Source of the DNA: Halomonas sp. H10-9-1
Lineage (GTDB): Bacteria > Pseudomonadota > Gammaproteobacteria > Pseudomonadales > Halomonadaceae
Assembly (NCBI RefSeq): GCF_040147005.1
Contig: NZ_JAMSHO010000001.1
Span: 2,356,001-2,420,000 of the forward strand
Reading direction: 5' to 3'
Length of the DNA: 64,000 nt
In this document: piece after piece, positions 1 to 7,798 of the stretch
Layout of the letters: every line of letters begins with the position of its first letter
Numbering within the stretch: the first letter of the stretch is position 1
Program-made: the position numbers and the translations under genes
The notes under the pieces: generated by a model
Databases searched by the model: none
The model's input: the letters and a program-made list of their open reading frames with translations, nothing else
Told to the model about the DNA's origin: nothing

Positions 1-882
1 ATACTCATACAGCGGCGGAACTTCTTCAGCGTGCTGGTTCTTCACGTAGAACCACAGCGAACGAGCGATCGGATAGTCGCCAGAACTGATCGACTCGGAC
101 TCGGCCGCGACACCGTCGATGCTGGAGGCGATCAGGGTATCGGGGTTCTCGACCAGGAAGGAGTAGCCGAAGATGCCGAAGGCATCGGTGTCCTCGGAGA
201 GGCGCTGAACGATCAGGTTGTCGTTCTCGCCGGCGTCGATATAGGCACCGTCGGAGCGCACCTCGGTATAGGCCTCGCCACCGTAGACTTCCATCTCCTC
301 GGAGGCGGCTTCCATCACCAGCTCCTCGAAGGCGTCACGGGTGCCGGAAGTGCTGGGCGGCCCATAGACGGAGATCTCGCGATCCGGCAGGGAGGCGTCG
401 ATCTCGCTCCAGTTGGTGTAGGGGTTATCGACCAGCTCGCCGTCGACCGGCACCTTGGCGGCCACGGCCAGGAACAGCTGCTCGAGGGTCAGGTCGACGC
501 CTTCGTTCTCGCTGGACTGGGCGAAGACGATGCCGTCGGAGCCGATCTTGACCTCGGTGACGTCGGTCACGCCGTTCTCTTCGCAGCGCTCGACCTCGGA
601 GGCCTTGATGCGACGGGAAGCGTTGGAGATGTCCGGAGTGCCCTCGCCCACGCCATTGCAGAATAGGCGAATGCCGCCGCCGGAACCGGTGGACTCGATC
701 ACGGGAGTCGGGTACTCGCTCACCGCACCGAACTCCTCGGTCACATAGCTGGCGAACGGGTAGACGGTGCTGGAACCGACGATGCGGATCTGGTCACGAG
801 CGTGGGCCATTGTGGCCACGCCCATAACGGCGGCGGCGATGGCCGTGGTCTTGAAAGCGTGGCTCTTGAGGATGCGAGTCAT
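1..882 (-). CDS. pstS: Phosphate ABC transporter substrate-binding protein PstS (3' end outside window)
   Basis: Periplasmic phosphate-binding protein that feeds the PstCAB importer. The minus-strand frame opens with ATG at 882, preceded by AGGAG (Shine-Dalgarno), then a basic and hydrophobic signal peptide ending near AHA. The mature start DQIRIVGSSTVYPFA carries the conserved GSSTVYPF phosphate-binding loop of the PstS/SphX family. The C-terminus runs off the window edge, so length cannot be judged. Two Pho boxes lie 60-160 bp upstream, so PhoB activation under phosphate starvation is expected. PstS paralogues of other specificity exist, but the loop and the Pho boxes together make phosphate binding very likely. 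Confidence 0.93.
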   Translation of the reverse strand, partial: MTRILKSHAFKTTAIAAAVMGVATMAHARDQIRIVGSSTVYPFASYVTEEFGAVSEYPTPVIESTGSGGGIRLFCNGVGEGTPDISNASRRIKASEVERCEENGVTDVTEVKIGSDGIVFAQSSENEGVDLTLEQLFLAVAAKVPVDGELVDNPYTNWSEIDASLPDREISVYGPPSTSGTRDAFEELVMEAASEEMEVYGGEAYTEVRSDGAYIDAGENDNLIVQRLSEDTDAFGIFGYSFLVENPDTLIASSIDGVAAESESISSGDYPIARSLWFYVKNQHAEEVPPLYEY

Positions 883-942
883 GGAGCGATCTCCTGATGG
901 GAACGGTGTTCAACCTTCTCGGGTGACCACCTTGCCCCAGCC

Positions 943-962
943 AGATGACAGCTTTATGACAT
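943..962 (-). promoter_or_regulatory. Pho box 1 upstream of pstS
   Basis: On the minus strand this reads as two 7-bp direct repeats, TGTCATA and TGTCATC, separated by 4 bp. This matches the PhoB-binding Pho box (CTGTCAT-N4-CTGTCAC). It lies about 61 bp upstream of the pstS start codon, a usual place for a PhoB-activated promoter. Confidence 0.82.
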
Positions 963-1020
963 CGCCATCATGCTCGCTGGGGCAGGCCGCCCCCGCTGCA
1001 GGCCACACCTTGCCGCAGGC

Positions 1021-1040
1021 AGATGACAACTCTGTGACAT
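1021..1040 (-). promoter_or_regulatory. Pho box 2 upstream of pstS
   Basis: A second Pho-box-like pair on the minus strand, TGTCACA-N4-TGTCATC. It is 78 bp further from pstS than the first and has the same flanking bases (ATGTCA...TCATCT). Two boxes suggest cooperative PhoB binding or two start sites. Confidence 0.75.
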
Positions 1041-1083
1041 TGCGGGTCGCGGTGACGAGAAAATCGCGGCAACGGGCCGCCCG

Positions 1084-1818
1084 TCACAGCAGCAGCGCCA
1101 GCGCCGCCAGGGCACAGAGCGCCAGCGACGCCCCCTGCAACAGGCGCCGGTCGAGGCGGTGAGCGACACGGCCGGCCAGCCAGCTGCCGGCCAGCACCCC
1201 GGGAGCGAAGCTCAGCGCCATGCCGAAATGCCAGGCTTGGATCAGCCCCGCCGGCGCCAGGGTCAGCAGCGTCATCAGTGCCGTGACGACGAAGAAGGCC
1301 GAGAGGGTGCCGCGCAGACGATCGGGCGAGAAGCCGTGCAGCAACAGCACCATGGGCGGCCCACTCAGCGCGGCCACGGTGCCCAGGATCCCCGAGAGAA
1401 TGCCCGCTCCGAGCAGGGTGAGGCGATTGACCGGCAGGCGGAAGCGGAACAGGGTCACCGCCACCGCGAACAGCACGCTGCCGGCGATCAGCGTTTCCAG
1501 CACCGCCATGGGGGCAACGAGCAGCAGCCACAGCCCCAGGGCGTTGCCGGGAATCCGCCCGATCAGGGCCATGCCGACCTCTGCCAGGCGCACCTCGCGC
1601 CAGTAGTGGCGCAGGGTGGTCAGCGCCACGGTGAAACCGAACAGCACCAGCACCACCGGCACCAGCCGCGGCTCCAGCATCAGCAGCGGCGGTGCCCCCA
1701 CCACCGCCAGGCCGAAGCCGGTGGCACGCTGCACGAAGGCGCCCAGCGCCAGCACCGCGGTACAGCCCAGCCAGACCCCGGGGCTCATGTCGGCCCAGGC
1801 CAGCAGCCCCTCAAGCAT
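1084..1818 (-). CDS. TauE/SafE (TSUP) family membrane transporter
   Basis: About 244 residues, almost entirely hydrophobic, with roughly eight membrane segments. It shows the TSUP pattern of two similar halves with glycine/proline-rich loops (ATGFGLAVVGAPPLL near the start, LSGPPMVLLLHG in the second half). The family exports sulfite, sulfoacetate or related anions; the substrate here is unknown. The ATG at 1818 overlaps the stop of the upstream MFS gene (ATGCTTGA), so it is probably translated by coupling. An in-frame start further upstream would only extend it into the MFS gene, and the next Met (MSPGVWLG) is an alternative. Confidence 0.85.
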   Translation of the reverse strand: MLEGLLAWADMSPGVWLGCTAVLALGAFVQRATGFGLAVVGAPPLLMLEPRLVPVVLVLFGFTVALTTLRHYWREVRLAEVGMALIGRIPGNALGLWLLLVAPMAVLETLIAGSVLFAVAVTLFRFRLPVNRLTLLGAGILSGILGTVAALSGPPMVLLLHGFSPDRLRGTLSAFFVVTALMTLLTLAPAGLIQAWHFGMALSFAPGVLAGSWLAGRVAHRLDRRLLQGASLALCALAALALLL

Positions 1819-2995
1819 CGCCGACACGGCCAGGGAGCACGCGGATCGCCAGGTTGGCCAGCAGCGTGGCACCCAGCATGGTGCCCACCATGGGCCAGGC
1901 GCTGTCGATCTCGAAGGCGCCGACCATGACTCCGGCCAGGGCGCCGCAGGAGAACTGGATACTGCCCTGCAGGGCCGCCGCGGTGGCGCTCATGTGCGGG
2001 AAGCGGTCGAGCAGGGAGGTGATGGCGTTGGGCGCCACCAGCCCGATGGTGCCGGCGAACAGCATGATCATCGGCACCATGGTGTACAGCGACTCCAGTC
2101 CACTGACCACCATGAAGGTCAGCCCAAGGCCGGCGCTCAGTTGGATCCCCAGCCCCAGGCGCAGATTCTGAAGGGGCGTTCGCCATCTCAGCAGGCGGAT
2201 ATTGAGACGATTGGCGGCCACCATGACCACCACATTCACGCCGAACACCAGCGGATAGAGCGATGGCGTCAGGCCGAAGTGCTCCAGGTAGAGAAAGGGC
2301 GAGGCGGTAACGAAGGCGAACAGCCCGGCGAACGACATCGAGGCGGCGGCGATGAAGCCCATGGCCTGACGGTCTCGCAGCACGCTCAAGTAGTTGGCCA
2401 GCACCGCGGCCGGGGTGGCCGCGGAATCTCCGAGGGGCCGAGTCTCCGGCAACTTGGTACCCAGCAGCCACATCAGGAAACCGGCATAGACCGCCAGAAA
2501 CACGAAGATCAGCCACCAGTCGGCGAGATAGAGCAGCCCACTGCCAACCACCGGCGCCACCAGCGGCGCCATCAGCATGATGATGGCCATGGTCGACATC
2601 ACCTTGGCGGCCTCGCTGCCCTTGAAGCAGTCGCGCACGATGGCCGCCGAGTTGACCACCGTGGCACCACCACCCAGTGCCTGCACGAAGCGCCAACCCA
2701 ACAGCTCCCCCAGCGAGCCCACGCTGGTGATCGCAAGGCTGGCCAGCAGAAAGACCACCAGCCCGCCCAGCAGAACCGGCCTGCGGCCGACCCGATCGGA
2801 GACGGGGCCGAACACCAGTTGGCCCAGGGCGAACCCGGCCAGGAAGGCCGAGAGCGACAGCTCGGTACGGTGGATGCTGGCGCCCACGTCCTCCGCCAGG
2901 GCGGCCATGGCCGGCAGGTAGGCATCGATGGCGAAGGGGGCGAGCGCGGTATTGGCCGCGACCAATAGCGCCAGACGGCGGGCAGAGAGCGTCAA
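1811..2995 (-). CDS. Bcr/CflA-family MFS multidrug efflux transporter
   Basis: A 394-residue major facilitator protein of drug:H+ antiporter type with 12 predicted membrane segments. The N-terminus has AIDAYLPAM, and loop 2-3 carries the MFS signature GPVSDRVGRRPVLLGG, both typical of Bcr/CflA. The chosen start is TTG at 2995 because CGAGGAG lies six bases before it and the first helix follows directly. The longer open frame upstream would run across the promoter region shared with the divergent transaldolase gene. It is followed by an overlapping TauE/SafE gene, so the two may form an export operon. The substrate cannot be told from sequence. Confidence 0.87.
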   Translation of the reverse strand: MTLSARRLALLVAANTALAPFAIDAYLPAMAALAEDVGASIHRTELSLSAFLAGFALGQLVFGPVSDRVGRRPVLLGGLVVFLLASLAITSVGSLGELLGWRFVQALGGGATVVNSAAIVRDCFKGSEAAKVMSTMAIIMLMAPLVAPVVGSGLLYLADWWLIFVFLAVYAGFLMWLLGTKLPETRPLGDSAATPAAVLANYLSVLRDRQAMGFIAAASMSFAGLFAFVTASPFLYLEHFGLTPSLYPLVFGVNVVVMVAANRLNIRLLRWRTPLQNLRLGLGIQLSAGLGLTFMVVSGLESLYTMVPMIMLFAGTIGLVAPNAITSLLDRFPHMSATAAALQGSIQFSCGALAGVMVGAFEIDSAWPMVGTMLGATLLANLAIRVLPGRVGDA

Positions 2996-3064
2996 GACGA
3001 CTCCTCGAGAAACGGGTGAATGACTTTGATAGGCTGCAAAGAATAGCCGAATATCCGCTCGCCT

Positions 3065-3088
3065 GCCGGGAGCTGTTCGCCTCCCGGC
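3065..3088. other. Stem-loop in the bcr-tal divergent intergenic region
   Basis: A perfect 8-bp stem GCCGGGAG/CTCCCGGC with an 8-base loop lies 42 bp before the transaldolase ATG. No T-run follows on either strand, so it is not a clear terminator. It may be an mRNA leader structure or chance in GC-rich DNA. Confidence 0.35.
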
Positions 3089-3130
3089 GAGCTTGCTAGA
3101 GTGGGAAGCCGATTCACGGAGGAGCCCATC

Positions 3131-4069
3131 ATGGCCGACGATCTGCTGACCCAACTCAAGGAAATGACCACGGTGGTCGCCGACACCGGCGACATCGATG
3201 CCATTCGCCGCTTCCAGCCCACCGATGCCACCACCAACCCCTCGCTGATCCTGCAGGCGGCCCAGCAGGAGGCGCGCCGTCACCGCCTGGCCGAGATCGC
3301 CCGCTCGGCGACCGATCGCGACGATGCCCTGGACGCGGTGGCGGTGGAGATCGGCAGCGAGATCAGCTCCTTGGTGCCGGGCTATGTCTCCACGGAGGTG
3401 AGCGCCCGGCTCTCCTTCGATACCGATGCCACCCTGTCACGGGCCCACTCGCTGATCGAGCGCTACGCCCGCCATGGCGTGGGGCCCGAACGCATCCTGA
3501 TCAAGGTCGCCGCCACCTGGGAAGGCATTCGCGCCGCCCATCGGCTGGAGCGCGAGGGCATTCACACCAATCTCACCCTGCTGTTCAGCTTCACCCAGGC
3601 CCAAGCCTGCGCCGATGCCGGGGTCACCCTGATCTCGCCCTTCGTGGGGCGCATCCTTGACTGGAACAGGGCCCAGCAGCCCGAGGCCGACTTCAGCGGC
3701 GACAACGACCCGGGCGTACGCTCGGTGAAGCGCATCTACGAGCACTACAAGGGCCACGGTTACCAGACCATCGTGATGGGAGCCAGCTTCCGCAACAGCG
3801 GCGAGATCAAGGCCCTCGCCGGCTGCGACCGGCTGACCATCGCCCCTGCCCTGCTCGCGGAGCTCGCCGAGACCCGCGGCCCCCTCGAGCGACGGCTGAT
3901 CCCCCAGGACGCGGAGACCCGCCCTCCCGAGCCGCTGGACGAGGCGGAATTCCGCTGGGCGCTCAACGAGGACGCCATGGCCACCGAGAAGCTGGCCGAA
4001 GGGATTCGCAAGTTCATGGCCGACCAGCGCAAGCTGGAGAGCCTGCTGGGCGAGCTGCGCCGGGGCTGA
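3131..4069 (+). CDS. tal: Transaldolase
   Basis: Cytosolic enzyme of the non-oxidative pentose phosphate pathway, moving a dihydroxyacetone unit from sedoheptulose-7-P to glyceraldehyde-3-P. The 312-residue length is normal for the TalB class. Visible family motifs are [10 protein letters not shown] near residue 31, [14 protein letters not shown], and [11 protein letters not shown], whose Lys125 is the Schiff-base lysine. The start is the ATG at 3131, preceded by GGAGG at good spacing; the upstream in-frame start lacks this. The gene is divergent from the Bcr/CflA transporter and appears monocistronic. Confidence 0.96.
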   Translation: MADDLLTQLKEMTTVVADTGDIDAIRRFQPTDATTNPSLILQAAQQEARRHRLAEIARSATDRDDALDAVAVEIGSEISSLVPGYVSTEVSARLSFDTDATLSRAHSLIERYARHGVGPERILIKVAATWEGIRAAHRLEREGIHTNLTLLFSFTQAQACADAGVTLISPFVGRILDWNRAQQPEADFSGDNDPGVRSVKRIYEHYKGHGYQTIVMGASFRNSGEIKALAGCDRLTIAPALLAELAETRGPLERRLIPQDAETRPPEPLDEAEFRWALNEDAMATEKLAEGIRKFMADQRKLESLLGELRRG

Positions 4070-4149
4070 ACCAGAACATCAGGTTCATGGCACCTTGACG
4101 TGATGCCGCCCAGTAGGAGGCCAATTCAAAGCCTCTGCCATCGGGAGCG

Positions 4150-4659
4150 TCACTGGTGGGGGGAGCCCTCCTCCTGGGCCTCGAGCATCTCGACGAGGGG
4201 CTGGAACTCCTCACGATTATGCTCGTTCATGCGCATCAGGATGCGATGCGCCTCGAGGATGCGCCGCCGGGTCTCGGCGACATCGGTGGGAATCTCGGGC
4301 AGGTCGCAGAGCTCGCAGGTCTCGGTGATGGGTGACTCCACCATGGTGAAGTAGCGCGCGAAGCCCATCACCTCCAGCATGCGCTGGACATCGGGATTAT
4401 CGGCAACGATGGTGGGCCGCTCGGCGAGGCGCCCCTGCACGGCCATGGCCACCTTGGCCAGGAAGCCCAAGGCGGTGGAGTCCACATTGGTGGCGTCACG
4501 CAGGTCGATGATCAGCGTCTCGAGACCGGGTGTCTTTGCCAGCTGCTGGGCCTGGCGGTCCAGGGTGGCGCAGAGGGTAAGCCGCACGTCGCCGCACAGC
4601 TTGAGGACGAATACGCCGGCATCGAATGCCGCCTTGACGCGTCCTTCATGAATCAGCAT
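4150..4659 (-). CDS. rssC: STAS-domain anti-anti-sigma factor antagonist (RssC-like)
   Basis: 169 residues. The N-terminal ~110 form a STAS domain (SpoIIAA-like) with the switch motif NVDSTALGFLA; Ser61 is the expected phosphorylated residue. The C-terminal ~60 residues are extra, charged and helical. It overlaps the 3' end of the PP2C-type response regulator upstream, and the order mlaA-rssB-rssC matches Pseudomonas aeruginosa, where RssB and RssC take part in stress-sigma control. Its phosphorylation state would therefore be set by the neighbouring phosphatase and an unseen kinase. The start is the ATG at 4659; a TTG two codons earlier is possible. The symbol rests on synteny and domain, not on testing. 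Confidence 0.82.
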   Translation of the reverse strand: MLIHEGRVKAAFDAGVFVLKLCGDVRLTLCATLDRQAQQLAKTPGLETLIIDLRDATNVDSTALGFLAKVAMAVQGRLAERPTIVADNPDVQRMLEVMGFARYFTMVESPITETCELCDLPEIPTDVAETRRRILEAHRILMRMNEHNREEFQPLVEMLEAQEEGSPHQ

Positions 4660-5806
4660 GGCCAAATCCGCTCAACAACATGATCGTCAGGTCGTCGGGC
4701 AACGCTTCATCGCCCGACGTGAGGTCAAGGGCCAGGTTGGCCCGCAGCTCCGCCAGCGTCGCGCTGGCCTGGATCTGCTGCTCTAGTTCCCTGAGCCGCG
4801 AGTCGAGCGTATCGCCCGGCAGGCACTCCAATACTCCATCCGAACACAGCCATAGGTGGAAGTTCTCGGGTAGCGAGCAGCCCAGTGTCGGGTACTCGGC
4901 GCCCGGAAAAAGCCCCACCGGCATGCCTTCGCCGGTCAGTGGGGTCACCTCGCCATCCACCACCAGCAGGGGCATGGGCAGCTGCGCGCCCAGCGAATAG
5001 TGCAGATAGCGACGCTTCAGGTCAATGATACCCACGAATAGGGTGGCGTGCTTGCCGATGCCAGTATCCAGCAGCTCACGGTTGAGATCCGACAGCCAGC
5101 GGGCCGGCAGCGCCTCGGGTTGCGCACCATCCCACTCGGTCTGCCAACGATTCGCCAGGTACTTGAGCAGCACCGTGACGAAGGCCGAGGACGCCCCGTG
5201 GCCCGAGACATCTGCGAAATAGAATAGCAGGAAGCGCTCGTCGAGCAGATGGAAGTCGAGGAAGTCCCCCGACAGATAGAGGTAGGGGGCGAACCAGTAA
5301 TCGCAGGTCACCCCGCCCAGGGTCTGGGGCCGCGGGGGCAGCATCTTGCGCTGGATCTGACCGCCGGCCTGCTGGTCGAGGCGCAGCATCGCCAGGTGGG
5401 TCTCCAGGGTCTCGTTGAGCTCCTCCAGGCGCGTCTGGTCCCCGCGGCGCGCCTCCTCCAGGGCACGCAGGCGGATCACCTTGCGGATCATGCGGCGGAG
5501 CAGCTGGCCGTGCCGGCAGGGCTCGACGATATAGTCCACCAGCCCCGCATCCACCGCCGAGAGCAGGTCGGGGGCGTCGCGGGTATCGCTCACCACCAGG
5601 GTCGGCAGGCGCTCGCAGAGCCCTGGCCAGTCGCTAGCGGGTACCGCCCTGACATGGGCCACGGCCAGGTCGACGCCGCTCGGCAACTCCTCGGCATGGC
5701 TCACCGCCACCACCGCCAGGCCGTCCCGGGCGATGGTCTCGGCCAGCGCATCGCGGGCCGGCCCCGGCTCGTCAATCACGCCGATCAGTTGCTTGGGACG
5801 GTCCAT
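4646..5806 (-). CDS. rssB: RssB-like regulator: degenerate receiver plus PP2C/SpoIIE phosphatase
   Basis: 386 residues: a receiver-like domain (1-115), a short coiled-coil linker (115-150) and a SpoIIE-type PP2C phosphatase domain (160-386). The phosphatase keeps metal-binding acidic motifs: SGDFLD (Asp181/184), FADVSGHG (Asp199), CSDG and PDDLT, so it is probably active, unlike E. coli RssB. The receiver is odd: the phospho-acceptor position reads DLAVAHVRAVP, with His51 where Asp is expected, and the conserved Lys is Glu95 (DYIVEPC). It likely acts as a non-phosphorylated pseudo-receiver. The gene starts 9 bp after mlaA and overlaps the STAS gene, forming a partner-switch pair that dephosphorylates the STAS protein. 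Confidence 0.84.
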   Translation of the reverse strand: MDRPKQLIGVIDEPGPARDALAETIARDGLAVVAVSHAEELPSGVDLAVAHVRAVPASDWPGLCERLPTLVVSDTRDAPDLLSAVDAGLVDYIVEPCRHGQLLRRMIRKVIRLRALEEARRGDQTRLEELNETLETHLAMLRLDQQAGGQIQRKMLPPRPQTLGGVTCDYWFAPYLYLSGDFLDFHLLDERFLLFYFADVSGHGASSAFVTVLLKYLANRWQTEWDGAQPEALPARWLSDLNRELLDTGIGKHATLFVGIIDLKRRYLHYSLGAQLPMPLLVVDGEVTPLTGEGMPVGLFPGAEYPTLGCSLPENFHLWLCSDGVLECLPGDTLDSRLRELEQQIQASATLAELRANLALDLTSGDEALPDDLTIMLLSGFGHADS

Positions 5807-5815
5807 GGTCAGGCC

Positions 5816-6595
5816 TCAGTCGGCGAAAGCGTCGTCGAAGTCGGCGCCATCGAAGTCGAACTCATCGCTGGCGAAGGGATCATCCCCCAGTTCGCCGTCG
5901 CTGACCTCGAAGCCGCGCTGTTGCATCCAGGCGTCGCGGATGAAGCTGTAGCGATCGCCCTGGATCAGTGCCTCCTGGTCGAGCAGCCCCGCGCGCTTAT
6001 CCACGATACGCAGTGCCGTCAGCGCCAGGCTGGTCTCGTCATCGTCGATGTAGGTCGTCGGGTAGCTGTACATGTCCACGGGCAGGCCACCGGTATCGCG
6101 CAGGGTACTCGGTCCCAGCAGCGGCAGCACCAGGTAACGGGACTCCTCCCATCCCCAGGCGGCCAGCGTCTGGCCGAAATCCTCCTCCTGGCCGGTGATC
6201 TCCATGCGGCTGGCCACGTCCCAGAGTCCGCCGACCCCGACCGTGGTGTTGATCAGGAAGCGCGATGTGGCGATGCTGGCGTTGCGCACCTTGCCCTGCA
6301 GCAGGCTGTTGAGGACGGTGCGCGGCTCGCCCAGGTTGGAGAAGAAGTTGCCCACCCCGGTCTCCAGCGGATCCGGCGTAATGAAGCGGTAGCCCCGCGC
6401 CACCGGCTGCAGGGCGTAGCGGTCGAGCACATCGTTGAAGGCGAACACCTTGCGGTTGAAGCCCTCCCAGGGGTCCTCGGGGTGCGGTTCCCGATCGCCC
6501 CCGCCAGCGCTCGCGCAGCCGGCCAGCAGCGCGGCGGCCGCAACTCCCAGCAGGGCGCGCCCGTCGCGCCGTCCCTGTGCCTTGTCATCGCTCAT
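5816..6595 (-). CDS. mlaA: Outer-membrane lipid asymmetry lipoprotein MlaA (VacJ)
   Basis: Outer-membrane lipoprotein that removes misplaced phospholipids from the outer leaflet and passes them to the Mla pathway. The ATG at 6595 gives a short basic N-terminus and a lipobox LLAGC. Conserved MlaA stretches follow: DPWEGFNRKVFAFND, RFLINTTVG, DFGQTLAAWG and YLVLPLLGPSTLRD. The acidic C-terminal tail (DDPFASDEFDFDGADFD) is longer than in E. coli and fits a salt-adapted host. It is the first gene of the mlaA-rssB-rssC cluster. The rest of the Mla system is not in this window. Confidence 0.95.
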   Translation of the reverse strand: MSDDKAQGRRDGRALLGVAAAALLAGCASAGGGDREPHPEDPWEGFNRKVFAFNDVLDRYALQPVARGYRFITPDPLETGVGNFFSNLGEPRTVLNSLLQGKVRNASIATSRFLINTTVGVGGLWDVASRMEITGQEEDFGQTLAAWGWEESRYLVLPLLGPSTLRDTGGLPVDMYSYPTTYIDDDETSLALTALRIVDKRAGLLDQEALIQGDRYSFIRDAWMQQRGFEVSDGELGDDPFASDEFDFDGADFDDAFAD

Positions 6596-6632
6596 CGTGG
6601 TCTCTCTACGGTTGTTCGGATCGATCATGCCG

Positions 6633-7757
6633 TCATTGGCTGCGGCGCACCACCACGCTGCCCGCGCTGTAGCCGGCACCGAAGGAGCAGATCACCCCGG
6701 TATCGCCGGCGGCGAGGTCGTCGCGGTGCAGGTGGAAGGCGATGATGGAGCCTGCCGAGCTGGTATTGGCGTAGCGGTCGAGGATCACCGGCGCCTCGTG
6801 CGGCTCGGGATCACGGCCCAGCACGCGCCGCGCGATCATGTCGTTCATGTGGCGGTTGGCCTGGTGCAACCAGAGCCGCGCCAGGTCGTCGCCGGCGAGG
6901 CCGAGGCTCGCCAGGTGCTCGCCGATCAGCGCCGCCACCATGGGGCAGACCTCCTTGAACACCCGCCTGCCCTCCTGCACGAACAGCTTGTCCACGGCCA
7001 GCGGGTCGGCATCGGTGACCCGGTTGAGGAAGCCGGCGTTGTTGCGAATGGCATTGGAGAAGCGCGTCACCAGTCGGGTGCCGAGGATCGCGAAGCGTAC
7101 TTCGGCAGTGGCCAGGTCAGCGCGTTCCAGCACGATGGCGGTGCAGGCGTCGCCGAAGATAAAGTGGCTGTCGCGGTCGCGGAAGTTGAGGTGTGCCGAG
7201 CAGATCTCGGGATTGACCACCAGGGCGCGACTGGCGCTGCCGGCGCGGATGGCGTTGGCCGCGGTCTCGATGGCGAAGGTGGCCGAGCTGCAGGCCACGT
7301 TCATGTCGAAGGCGTAGCCGCCGGCGCCCAGGGCGGCCTGCAGCTCCACCGCCAGCGCCGGGTAGGGGCGCTCCAGGTTGGAGCAGCCGACGATCACCAG
7401 GTCGATGTCGGCCCCCGCCACGCCCGCCGCGCCCAGCGCCTGGCGGGCGGCGTCCAGGCCCATCTCGCACTGGATCGAGGGCTCGTCGTTGCCGCGCTCG
7501 CGCAGTCGCGGACGCATCCGCTCGGGGTCGAGGATGCCCTCGGCATCCAGCACATGGCGACTGTGGATGCCGGAGGCCTTGACGATGAACTCGCTGCTGG
7601 AGGACGCCAGGGGCTCACGCTCCCCGGCGGCGATCGCCTCGGCGTGGCGCGCGTTCTCGGCGTCCACCCAGGCGTTGAAGGACGCCACCAGGGCGTCGTT
7701 GTCGATGCTCTGCGCCGGCGTGAAGAGTCCCGTGCCGGTGATCACCACTTGCGTCAT
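6633..7757 (-). CDS. Beta-ketoacyl-ACP synthase III (FabH-like, PA3286 type)
   Basis: 374 residues with the thiolase fold and the KAS III catalytic triad: Cys156 in VACSSATF, His298 in LHQANRHM and Asn331 in YANTSSAGS. It condenses a short or medium acyl-CoA starter with malonyl-ACP. The long N-terminal insertion (about residues 25-90, [20 protein letters not shown]) sets it apart from housekeeping FabH and resembles P. aeruginosa PA3286, which takes beta-oxidation intermediates into synthesis. Start at 7757 with AAGGAGAG upstream. It is a single gene between hrpA and mlaA. Substrate chain length is inference. Confidence 0.88.
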   Translation of the reverse strand: MTQVVITGTGLFTPAQSIDNDALVASFNAWVDAENARHAEAIAAGEREPLASSSSEFIVKASGIHSRHVLDAEGILDPERMRPRLRERGNDEPSIQCEMGLDAARQALGAAGVAGADIDLVIVGCSNLERPYPALAVELQAALGAGGYAFDMNVACSSATFAIETAANAIRAGSASRALVVNPEICSAHLNFRDRDSHFIFGDACTAIVLERADLATAEVRFAILGTRLVTRFSNAIRNNAGFLNRVTDADPLAVDKLFVQEGRRVFKEVCPMVAALIGEHLASLGLAGDDLARLWLHQANRHMNDMIARRVLGRDPEPHEAPVILDRYANTSSAGSIIAFHLHRDDLAAGDTGVICSFGAGYSAGSVVVRRSQ

Positions 7758-7798
7758 GCATCTCTCCTTGCCGCGGCCTACGCCGCCATGGTCGGGCG

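Noticed and set aside
4067..4087. TGAACC/GGTTCA stem-loop at the end of tal
   Set aside because: Only 6 bp, includes the stop codon and lacks a T-run; too weak to call a terminator.
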